Origin: Elymus sibiricus
Taxonomy: Eukaryota; Streptophyta; Magnoliopsida; Poales; Poaceae
Reading direction: 5' to 3'
Assembly (NCBI GenBank): GCA_039707655.1
Contig: CM077670.1
Coordinates: 149,028,001-149,092,000 of the forward strand
DNA length: 64,000 nucleotides
The translations under genes and the position numbers were made by a program. Below, piece after piece: positions 54,152-64,000 of this stretch (positions are counted from its first letter, which is position 1; every line of letters begins with the position of its first letter). The notes beneath the pieces were generated by a model. The model saw only the letters and a list, made by a program, of their open reading frames with translations. It ran no database searches and had not been told where the DNA came from.

Positions 54152-57100
54152 ATGACGTCGTCCACTGCAACAGCTCGACGTCCCTCATCCACCGCACCGG
54201 ATGAGGATCCGTCATCGATCTCGTCGTCCTGCCGGTTCAGCCGCCCTGTCCTCCACCTCCAAGGAGTTGCCCGACGATCGCCTCGTCTATCACGGCTGCT
54301 CCATTCCCATAGCGCCGCCTTAACCTGCCCCATCGGAACCGTAGCATCCTCACCAACTCCTCGGATGAAGCCGAGGCCTACTCGGCGCCACCAAAGAGGT
54401 TGTATACTCATCACATCTTCTCCTTCACTTGACCTCACGGCGCCACCGGTGCTCGATCCCGCTCTGCCATGGCGCGGCTCCCTCGACGCCGGCGCCGTCA
54501 GCGACATCCTCCACGGCAGATTTCCCCCATTGCGAGGCTCCCTCGGTGGTGGCGGCCATACCAGACGGAGCTACTGCTGCTGCTCCAGCTCTCGCTCGCA
54601 GTGCTGCTCTGCTCTTTCTCTCGATCGTGCTGCTGCTCTGCTCTTGCTCTCGCTCGCGCTGCTGATGCTGGTACATGGGCTGCTGCAGCTACACAAGTTG
54701 CTGCTCTGGCTCTCGTTCGTGCTGTTGCTCCGGCTACTATCTGCTAGTGCGTTCCCTATTGAGCGGTTGCTGATTTAGATCACTGCTTCTCTGCTACTAC
54801 TAGTGCTCGAGCGGCCTAAACTACCAATGAAGTGCTTCTCTGCTACTAGCGCGTTCAGTTTCGACAGTAAAATTCAGTTTTGACAGTAAAATTCAGTTTC
54901 GACTATTAAGTTCAGAGTCAACAGTTTTTACATCATCTGTTGGAGTTGGTTGTTTTTTGTTCACGTAAATTTTACAGCTAGCATTTTTTGGTGATGTATT
55001 TTACATCATCTATTGGAGATCGTATAAGAATCACACTTTAGATTAACGATGTTTGTCTTGTACTGCTTCAGCCTCGACGTCGTACAGCTCGCCGGAGCTG
55101 CTCCAACGATGGAACCATCCATCACAACAGAGCAGTACCCTCGACGCCGTCTACAAACGCCTCAGATCTTCTTCCCCAGCTCCGACAGCCACCTCCACCG
55201 CAACATCTTCAGCGACCGACCCAATGATGCTGAGGTCGACACGGCTACGCCAAAGAGGTTGTACACTTGTCACATCACTTTTTACTCTACATTCATGTCG
55301 ATCCCTTAGGGCTATTTTGGTTCAAAGGAAAAAGTGAAGGAAAAACATAACAATAGGAACTTTTCCTATGGTACTCTAGTATTCAATTATTCATGCATTT
55401 GGTTGAAAGGAATGGAGCAAAACAAAACTGAAGGATTTTTTCCTTTCATGTCTGTTTCAAAGGAAAAACACCGAAATTTTAACATCCACCTGGACCTACT
55501 TATCAAAATCATATGCATGAAAAGAAGACTAAGTGCATTAGTAGCATAATAACATTCTAACTGTACACATTTGCAGGTGGTTTGACTTTAATTTGGCCAT
55601 GTTTCTTTCCATTCCTGTGCTCTTCCTACAAGCCAAAGGAGCCCTTACAGAATTACTTCAGTTAGAGATAGGTGTCGAAGAAAACTTTTTGTGGTTTGTC
55701 CTGCTCCTGCCGTGCCGTTGTCCACCTCACTTGAGTTGCTCCATCGACAGAAGCGTCCACCATACCAGACATCACGACTCCTTACCGTGTTTCGCTGCCT
55801 TAGATCTCCTTCCCCGCCACTGGCAGCCACCGCAACTGCATCACCATCATCGACTCAGCAGATGAACCTGAGGAGTACACGGGTCCGCAAGAGAGGTCGC
55901 ACTCTTTTGTTTCTGCTTACTTTATGCATTGCTTAGTATTACCTGCTAGTTTATCATCCTGTTCATCTCTTAGACTCCAAGTCAGGTCCAAATTAATGTT
56001 CAAATTGAGTTTTAAAATGTTTGTGGGGCACATATCAAGGTAGCAATGAATAGTATATTGATCTACTATCTGTTTCATCTAGGGTATCTACTATGTCGTT
56101 CATCTTGGGTGGGAAACAAACAGTAAAGAAGCCATCATCTGTCTTTTTACTAAATTAAGCTATCATTTGCCTGCTATCATTATTTTGGATCTATCCACTG
56201 GTTGTTACCATCACTCTAGATTTCTACATGCTCTCCTTACTTAATCTCACTATATTTTTTTCGTATGCATGTCAGTTATTGTACACAGTCATGCTGAACA
56301 TGTAGATAAAAAGAGAAGAGTCTTGCGCGGCAATACAATGTCATGCAGACATCGCTCCATGGTGGTGCAATGGCAACCCCACCCCCCCTCCTCTAGATTG
56401 TAATCCAGAGGAAGATAGCTATTCAGAGGTGGAGTCAGAGGGAGCTAACCACTCCTATTTACCCCGCGAGGTGTTTGCTCTAACTTGTCATGATGATGTT
56501 GGTCATGTCATGCATATGGTGCCTTGCTTTGCTTAATTTTGACTTAATATATGTCATCTGCTTAGTTTAGACATGTTCTGTAATGCCACCTGTTTAGTTT
56601 CTATATCATATATGTGAATTATGCAATGCCATCTTTTTCAGCCAGCCATAATATATTTGAAATATGCAATGCCATCCTGTTTCACCAGGCATCATATATT
56701 TGAATTATATCTTGACATTCCTTTTTTTCATTACATTTCCATTTGTTGACAATGTTTGTACATTCAACAACTCTTCCTGTGAATCATCCATTTGAGTGGG
56801 TGATGAAATTTTTTGGAGTGAAAGCAAGTTCTTCAGAGCAGACAGTGCTACCTGTCGAAGCAGATCTCTTGCTGGGTCCAGATAGCTCCTCAGAGGAGGA
56901 TTCAGAGACAGATGACCAGTCCTATCACCCCCCAAGGTGTATGCTCTAACTTGGCAGGGTTATACTTCTCGTATCATGCATATGGTGTCTTGCATTGTAT
57001 AGTTTAGACATCATATACACAATATTCAACACCATCTGCTCAGTTTAGACATCATATATGTGAATGCCATCTGCTTAGTATATAAATCACATATGTGAAT

Positions 57101-59322
57101 TATATCATGCCATCCTGTTTACTTAGATAACATGTATGTGAATTATGTCATGCGAACCTGTTTACTAAAGACATAGAATTATCTCATGCCATCCTTTTTA
57201 GTTAGTCATCATATCTTTGAATCATGTCATGCTATACTGTTTAGATAGACATCATATATGTGAAATTATGTCATGCTATCCTGTTTAGTTAAACAACATA
57301 TATGTGAACTATTTCATGCCCTCTTTTTTCCTCACTATCTATTGCATCTGTCTCATACAAGGTCTGGACATTCAACTACTTTTCTTGTTTATCAGCCATT
57401 TGAATTGGAGGGTGTGATGGCAGTATCTAGCGGAGTAAAAACACGGCCTTCAAATAAAACAGTGCTACCCATCGATGGAGATAGCACCCCGTTTGTACTT
57501 GCTCAAGAACCAGCCCTACCGCAAATAACCCAGACTATCGCAGATTGTACCCCTACTCCGATGGACAGAGAACCACCTTCACCCAATCAAACCTCAACCC
57601 CAGCAGATAGTAACCCAGTTCCAGTTGACACAGCACCATCTCCAACACAGAGCTCCCAAACAAGAGCAGTTAGTAAGGCAACTCCAGTGCCCAAAGCGCC
57701 AGGACTACCACGGCGAACCCCAACTCCACCAGTTAGTACACCTATTCCTATGGACAAAGCAGAACCAGTCATCCGTAGTTTAGTGTCTATCGCATTTGAT
57801 GTTGTTAAATCCTATGTGCATATCTTCCCATCATGGAAATATTATACTGAAGATGAAGGAAAAAGCCAGTTGCAGGTGTTCCTCCAGGAGTTATGTGTAT
57901 GTATTCATGGCAATTACTTAGCTTTCTCCCATACTTTCTACCTCCCTGCTGGTTATAACACAGCAAATGTTCCCATTTTCCTGTGTAGAGAATGACCGAT
58001 TTGGAAACTCAGGATGAGTTAACCTGTGCTAATATCTCTGCTATCTTCAAGAAGGCTTTGCGGCAATATCGGAATTACCTGAAGGAAACGTATTTCACTG
58101 GCAAGGAAACTCATCAAATTCACTTACTTTCTCCGAAGACACATTTATGGGTCGATGACTGGGAACGCCTTATTCTGTATTGGTCTAGACCCATGAATCT
58201 GGTAGGGTCTATGAGATCATATTTCATTTTGAAGTACTATATGGCTGCGTCTTACTGTACACTCTTCTTGTAGAACAAGTGCTTAAACCTGAAGAACAAC
58301 TGTTCTCAGGTAAGATTCCATAGCTATGGTGCATACTGCTTTGCTCTTGTATCACTGTATTTACTCTTACCAACTAATTTTTAAATAGAAGGATCCAATC
58401 GAAACTCCAATGGCACAACAGATATGTTTAAACATGTTTCTTTAACTGGTTTGCTCTTCTAAATTGCTCTATGTTGATTTCAATTTCAATTGTGTAGACA
58501 GTTGTCTTCTCATATCATGCACATTACTAGCATCAAAACAGAGCCAATAGTGTTGTTAGTTGTACATGTATACCTGTGGTACCCATCTAAAATCTTGTGG
58601 TGTCGTGTAGTTTCCCACGCTTATATTCTTTAAATGCTATTTTGTCTTAAACTGATATGATTTGAACTGTGTCTCTATTTTGATTTGGCAAGACAATGCA
58701 GTGACAGTAGCACATAGATATATGTTTGTTTGATGCTTTTATAATGTACTACTTTGCAATAGAAGACTTGATAGTTTAATCCTGTCCACCTTACTACTGA
58801 ACTGGTTCACCAAAATGAGTTTCATATACTACATGCTAAACTTGTTATGTCTCTGCTTGTTTCTTCTTTTAGAATGCTGAAAGAATATTGGAGAAGAGTA
58901 CCACATTAAGCAATGGTAAAGGAAGTAATGCAAATAAGGTTGAAGATAGTGAGACAACCTTGCTGGTCTGCAACAAAGCTGATAAAACAGATAAGGAAAA
59001 CTATCTTGAAGACAGTGAGACAACTCCAAAGTCCTGTCTTGATGTAGTGTTCGAGTTACTGGCCACTACCGCTTGCACAAGCTCTTCAAACTCGTTGTCT
59101 GAATCTGTTTGGTTTCTTGAGTCTCAACTACAAGCTGAAAGACATTGATCAGCTGTGCTGCGACAAGAAGCCGAAGGACTGAGGAACTCCCTAGAGAATT
59201 CAGATGCATACTTTCTGGTGCAACAGCAAGTGTTGGAGGATTTTAGCGCCAAACAAGAAAAAGCTAATAAGCTTGCTAAGCTTACTGCCAGCATGGTGGA
59301 TACCCAGGATAACGTTTCTTGA
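54152..59322 (+). pseudogene. CACTA-associated TnpA/Transposase_24-like gene, multi-exon, with duplicated exons and one premature stop
   Basis: Seen: supported exons are 54152-54398, 55072-55257, about 55715-55895, about 56330-56470, about 56755-56937, 57362-57896, 57989-58201, 58274-58309 and 58873-59322; the later ones join in phase with GT/AG sites. The 57989 exon holds a tryptophan-rich helical region (FKKALRQYRNYLKETYF; HLWVDDWERLILYWSRPM) like plant En/Spm Transposase_24 proteins. The last exon ends in a coiled coil (LRQEAEGLRNSLENSDAYFL; AKQEKANKLAKL). A TGA at 59146-59148, one step from CGA, precedes that coil. Exons 2/3 and the 56755/57362 exons are homologous pairs. It sits before a CACTA 3' end in the same orientation. 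Known: TnpA-type proteins bind subterminal repeats. Inference: it is the element's own accessory gene, now damaged. Confidence 0.55.
56560..57310 (+). repeat. Degenerate ~50-60-bp intronic repeats
   Basis: Variants of CATATATGTGAATTATGTCATGCCATCCTGTTTAG, for instance GAATTATG...ATGCCATC, recur on both sides of the 56755-56937 exon. This suggests that intron and exon were duplicated together. Confidence 0.6.
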
Positions 59323-59572
59323 GCTCTTCTGAAGTTGTTTCAGTTCTGGACTAGTTTTGCTGCCGTGTTTATTTGCACTAGTGGCCAATTTAGACGCCCA
59401 GTGTATGTAATATGTTGCTTTGTTGTTCCCTTTATTTGCACTGGTGGCGAACTTTGATGCCCAGTGGATATACTGTCTGTAATCGCCGTAATAGCCTAGC
59501 GTTAGTTGCTTGCTTATTTATTTACTTATTGTCTTGTTTATTTGTTTCCTTGTAGTCACTGCAGTTCTTTTT

Positions 59573-60869
59573 CCTCGGTTTGCTAGTGGCCGCAATAACC
59601 ATGGGCCACATACGGGCTATGGTAACGATGGGCCTCCTACGGGCCATAGGATCCATGGCCCTCCTATGGGACCTTGGATCCATGGGCCTCCTACGGGCCA
59701 TAGGATCCATGGGCCTCGTACGCGCCGTAGGATCCATGGGCCGTACTATTCGTGGGCCAAAACCGGACCGCAATATGGACCATAAACGGGCCAAAATCGG
59801 AACCGTCCGTTTATGGGCCCATACCATAACGAGCTGTTAACAAGCCAGAAGACAGCACAGGCTTAATTCTATCAACATGCATGACGAGTTGTTAATGGGC
59901 CAGATTACAGGACAGGATGAAAATGACCCAACGGGTTAACGGGCCACAAACGGACCCATTGTTACTACGGGCGGAATTTGGCCCATTAGCATAACAAGCC
60001 TATAACGGACCGTAAGTAATAGAGGGCCAGAAATGAGCCCAAGAATTTATCAGCCCTTAGAAGGCCGAAAGAAAACACGGGCTGGAAACGGCCCAACTAA
60101 ATCATGGGCCATTAATGGGCCCAAAGCAGTTTACTGTTCATGATAGGCCTGATTCACCCCGGGCCGTCAATGGGCCCAGAGATGCAAAAGGCCTCATATG
60201 GGCCGAAAGACTTCACGGGCCATAGATGGGCCAAAAGTGACAATGGGCTGGAATCATATGGGACGGCCCACATAACGCTACTGGGCCGAATTTTGAAAGG
60301 CCATAACAGGCCGTGAGTACCCGGGCCATAAATGGGCTGTATGCGAACAGGCCGGTAACAGGCTTTCCATGGGCCGACCCGTTAACTTTTGACCAAGTCA
60401 AACGGGCCGGCCTTTATAACCTAAATGTGCCACTATTGGGCCGTGCCACGTGTCACTATTCCATAGGCACGTCTCGTCCATACTATGGATGACATTTGTC
60501 GCGACGCCGAGCTGACACGTGGATCAGTTGGCCAATGATAATTTTACACATAGAAAATCCCCATTGGTCAGGGCTATTAATGGGTTATTGGATCCAAACC
60601 GGAACCCGATAGCTTAACGGCGACCCATTACGGTGGATGCCACGTGTCGGTTACCCTTGACGAAAACACTTCCATGACGCAACATTTATCGTCATGGGAG
60701 CGGACACTTCCGTGATGATAATTTAGGTACTGTCATGGAACACTTCTATGACAGCACAGGTATGACTATCTTGATTCTATCATAAAATCATCATGGATGT
60801 ACATGCATGACAGAAAACGTGACCTACTGTGACAAAGACATATCATCACGGAAGTGTTTTTTTGTAGTG
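59573..60869 (+). mobile_element. CACTA 3' end, copy B, inserted in Gypsy gag
   Basis: Many GGGCC/GGCCC words, including about four tandem ~30-bp units with GGATCCATGGGCC (59645-59745), are followed by a conserved terminal region ending TTTTTTTGTAGTG at 60869, the inverse of CACTACAAAAAAA. The next bases resume a minus-strand Gypsy gag, consistent with a 3-bp target ACT. The 5' terminus was not found in the window. Confidence 0.8.
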
Positions 60870-61695
60870 ACTGATGTTCCATGACCTCGTCTGTTAAGCA
60901 TATTGGGTGCGCGGGTCCTCGAATGCGAGCCACCTCGTGCCGAATATTGGTTGGCATCCAAGCATAAGCTGGCTCGCGAGCTCTACCGTGCCTGGCCAAC
61001 CATGCCTCATAACCGACTTGTCCGGCAGGCGCATGTCCTCGCGATCCGTAGATGGACCATGCCGGGGCCGGGTTTGCGCCCAACTTCTGCCATAAATCGT
61101 ACTGCTCAGGGTATTGAACTGGGTCCATGCCTTCACGGAGAGGTATAGTGGGGTGATTCCTATCCTCCCCCGCTGTCCTGTCCGGTCCATGAGGAGGACG
61201 GTCAGGTTGGTCAGCTCGGCCATGCTTAAAAGGCACGTTCTCAGCGACCTCGTCATCAAATTCTGGTAGTAGTCACCGACGTGGATAGGATTTAGTTTGC
61301 CCCTGGCGTCGTGCTTCGTGCTCCTACTCGAATGCGAGGATCTCTACCTGCTTGTCGTTTAGCGTGTTTTGATCAGCATGAAGCTGCTTTTGCTTTTTCT
61401 TCATGCTCCGGGCGGTTGCAACAAGGCGCCGCCGAAATTTTTCTTGTTCGTACGGGTACTCATGGACTATGAAGTCCTCAGGTCCGAAGCTGACATCCTC
61501 CTCGAACTTAGGGAGGTAGTTACTATCCTCCCCATCGTTGAGGTCTTTGGGATTCTCCTTGTCCGACGCCCCTGTTGGGAGATTAATCTGAGCTGGCTAG
61601 CATTGTTGCCGTCACCCTGCTCGTCGGCATTATTGGGAGTGGGGTCATCCTCTGTGGCTGCCGTGTTGTTCGTCTGGCTCCTGCCCCTTCCAATG
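60870..61695 (-). pseudogene. Gypsy gag remnant interrupted by the CACTA element
   Basis: The minus strand carries a gag-like region with HPTIPLREGMDPVQYPEQYD and GYEAWLARHGRAREPAYAWMP, preceded (61267-61690) by an acidic stretch and a Lys/Gln-rich part in other frames. It starts just downstream of an LTR on the minus strand and is cut at 60870. Frames are broken. The sequence is unlike the gag at 29891-31084, although the LTRs are related. Confidence 0.6.
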
Positions 61696-62089
61696 CTGTT
61701 GTGGGAAAACGATAATCTATGGGATCGAGAGGATCCCTTTGCGGTTCGGAAGTGGGGTCAAAATACTACAAAGAGCAGGGCTAGTAGATATGAGCACAAC
61801 CAACAATTTATCCAGGTTCGGGCGCTGTGAGCGTAAAACCCTACTCCTGTTCTGGTGGTTTGATTGTATATGAGCTCAAGGGTTACAAAGAGCGCAGCTT
61901 GCTGGCAAGGTGCACGGGAAGTGCAGCTACAGCGTGTAGTTGAGCTGAGAGTCGACCGTTCAAAGTGTAGCCGTGGGCCTCTTTTTATAGGCCAAGGGGT
62001 TACCACAGAGGCTAACATGGTCATTACAGTGTATGAATAGTAACTTGCACCGTCACCACGTCTATCTCCAGACGGGGTAAGACAAGTGT
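61696..62089 (-). repeat. Partial Gypsy LTR, related to 28533-28986 in inverse orientation
   Basis: Starts TGTTGTGGGAAAACGATAATC on the plus strand and follows the reverse complement of the LTR at 28533-28986 throughout, at roughly four bases in five by eye, including CCTACTCCTG and GGCCTCTTTTTATAGGCC. It stops at 62089, where another element begins. Confidence 0.8.
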
Positions 62090-64000
62090 AACACCCCGAT
62101 TTTTGGCCCTTTCTTTTTCTTTTGGATTTCTTCGAATTTTATATGGAGTTCCTTTTTCTGTGGCTATGTGGTCTTAAAACCTGGGGAGATCATTTCTTCT
62201 TCCTCTCCCAAGTGGCTTGTCACTCTCAAATCTATCCCAAGGCCATGTCATTTCCATCTGAGCCCAACCCTAATAATTATTTCTTGGGAATATTCCTTTT
62301 TCTATTAAAGGAATAACCATGTTTGCCCTAGGTTGTGAAGCAACCTATATTTCTGTCTTTCCTAAAATTACCAAAAAATTCTCATAAATTCTTTGGATCA
62401 TATCTTCCACTAATATGTCAAAACCCATCCTTGCCTAGTTCAAAAATAATTCAGGAATATTCATTTCCTATTCTGTCCAGTATGGCACTTTGTGAAGGAA
62501 GTGCTATTTATCTTTTCTTGATTGCTCTCAAAATTTTTGGGCACTCTTTCCTATCCAAATTATTGCCACATGCCACAATTCAACTCCATTTGCCTTGTAA
62601 ATCTTCCTCAGCAAATTTCCAAATTTTTTGACCAGAGAGAAGCTTTGTGAAGGAAATACTAGCTAGGCTAATCCAAATGAGTTGAAATTTTGGTAGATCA
62701 TTCATGTGATCAAACCATTACTCTCCACCAAATTTCATCTCCATCCAACAAACTAGGTGAGCACACCTTCAAATCTTGGTTTCTGGTCACAATTTCAGTT
62801 TCTGAAGCAACTGTATTTTATATTGCTTCATAAAATCTGAAATTAATCCAGGACCTAAATATCCCTATATCCTTTGAGCATGCCAAAATTCACATCATTT
62901 TGCAAAGTCATTTTCTCCACAAAATTCCCCCAAGTTTCTGTCCAATAGAAAGCATTGTGAAGGAAGTACCATTTATACTTATCCAAATGGGATGAAATTT
63001 TTATGGGACCTTCATATTCCCAAATAGTCATCCTACACCAATTTTCAGCCCAATCCAATCATCCAGGTGAGTGCTACTTCATGATCTAGTTTCCGAACCA
63101 GATTATGTAGTTGTGAAGCAACTATGATGAATATTGGTCCAAATCTTTTCAAAATCCACAGGATTGTAGTCCTTCCTACCCTTATCCCCTGTGACATCCT
63201 GGTTAGCACTTACCCCACTCCATTTGACCACAACTTCATGATCAAGTTTGCTACAACAAACTTTCTCTGAGCTGTCCAATCAACCCAAAGCTCCTTTTGT
63301 TGAGCCATCACCTCAGGACGGTGCCAGGACGGATGGACTACACGGTAGACATGCGGTTGCTGGCCAGAATGCATCGCGTGCGACTGTGCACACGGTGACC
63401 ATGCGGTCTGGCAGGCCAAATGCGTGCTCTGGCCGCTGGGACCCGTCTGCCGCTGCCCAAACGCCAAGCTTTCGACACCGCACCTCGTCCACTGCGCTGC
63501 TTGAGCTCCCCTGCGTCCACGCGTCCCCTCTGGACCCCTCCCCCTCTCCTCTTTCCTCTCCGGCGAGCCACGCCGCCCCGTGTGCCCGTGGCCGTCGTCG
63601 CCTTGCTTCTGTCTTCTTCCTCCCCCGTGGCATCTCCGCACCGCGTGCACTCCCCCTAGCCTCTCTACCCCTCCGCGCATGCGCACGCGCGAGCGGTCGC
63701 GTCAGTGTATCCCCCTGATTGCCCGTGGCGGCATCCGGCGAGGGCATCGCCGCCTCAGTTATTTAAGCCGCCCCCAAGACCCATCGAGCTCACCCACAAC
63801 CTCTCCCCTCTCCCATAGCCCGACCCGACCTCTCAAACCAGCTCGAGGAGCTCTCCTCGCTCCGCATTGCAGCCATGGCCGCCGCTCGGCTTCACCTAAA
63901 TTCGGGCAAGCCCGAGCCCTACTCCCCCTCATTCCACCACCATGAGTCCCCACCACCACCCTAGACCCTTCCCCGTAGCTCGCCGCCACTTCTTAGTGGC
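62090..64000 (+). mobile_element. LTR-like sequence running to the right edge
   Basis: TGTAACACCCCGATTTTTGG at 62090 is a typical LTR start and interrupts the Gypsy LTR. The sequence is AT-rich to about 63240, with internal near-repeats (GTGAAGGAA...CCAAATGAG/GGATGAAATTT near 62650 and 62955), then strongly C-rich (63390-64000), as in long grass LTRs. No partner LTR lies in the window. The long frames in the C-rich part look compositional. Confidence 0.5.

Noticed and set aside
63210..63990. Multiple long frames on both strands at the right edge
   Set aside because: They overlap in nearly all frames within a C-rich LTR-like stretch. This is compositional, and no domain is recognised.
1..64000. 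tRNA, rRNA, CRISPR arrays or bacterial operon features
   Set aside because: No cloverleaf, rRNA block or regularly spaced repeat-spacer array was seen by reading. Splice sites, LTRs and repeat types are those of a grass nuclear genome.

Overview
The window is plant nuclear DNA, almost certainly from a Triticeae grass (wheat, Aegilops, barley group). Most of it is nested transposable elements: Sirevirus-type and short-LTR Copia, two Gypsy families, CACTA ends with GGGCC-rich subterminal DNA, and a small Tourist-like MITE. These interrupt a few gene-like islands with canonical GT/AG introns. There is no bacterial, organellar or CRISPR signal.

Layout. 1-9.3 kb is a gene-like island: a multi-exon FAR1/MULE transposase (plus, open at the left edge), a two-exon B3-domain gene (minus, 4694-5734), and a two-exon DEDDy 3'-5' exonuclease (plus, 7891-9253) with one frameshift. 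9.8-15.3 kb holds two direct copies of a 1.5-kb repeat around a C-rich spacer. From 0.5 to 15.2 kb, through introns and spacers alike, the plus strand is studded with a short GCAGTTC motif.

15.3-18.4 kb is a 3' Copia (SIRE-type) remnant on the minus strand. It is cut by a Gypsy element whose 5' LTR starts at 18441. That LTR is itself split by a complete 9.6-kb non-autonomous Sirevirus-like element (18917-28532, TSD GGTAC) with gag and a Transposase_32-type ORF but no pol. The Gypsy gag-pol runs 29066-33670 and is cut off by a CACTA-type end (33.67-34.56 kb). A PF04195-type ('putative gypsy type transposon') coding region follows (34.56-43.88 kb), split by a complete 4980-bp Copia (35443-40422, TSD GCTTC). 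A truncated Sirevirus 3' end occupies 43884-46383.

46.4-51.4 kb is a duplicated locus with two minus-strand first-exon-like ORFs; a 279-bp MITE sits in one copy and the empty site survives in the other. 51.6-53.0 kb is a GA-rich degenerate tandem array. 54.1-59.3 kb is a CACTA-associated TnpA/Transposase_24-like gene with duplicated exons, and 59.6-60.87 kb is that CACTA's 3' end, inserted in a minus-strand Gypsy gag. The Gypsy LTR (61696-62089) is cut at 62090 by another LTR-like sequence that runs to the right edge.

How the pieces relate. The retroelement coding frames are decayed almost only by nonsense transitions (CAG>TAG, CGA>TGA, CAA>TAA), as expected from deamination of methylated cytosines in silenced repeats. 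The most unusual region is 0-15 kb, where one motif family pervades three otherwise unrelated genes.
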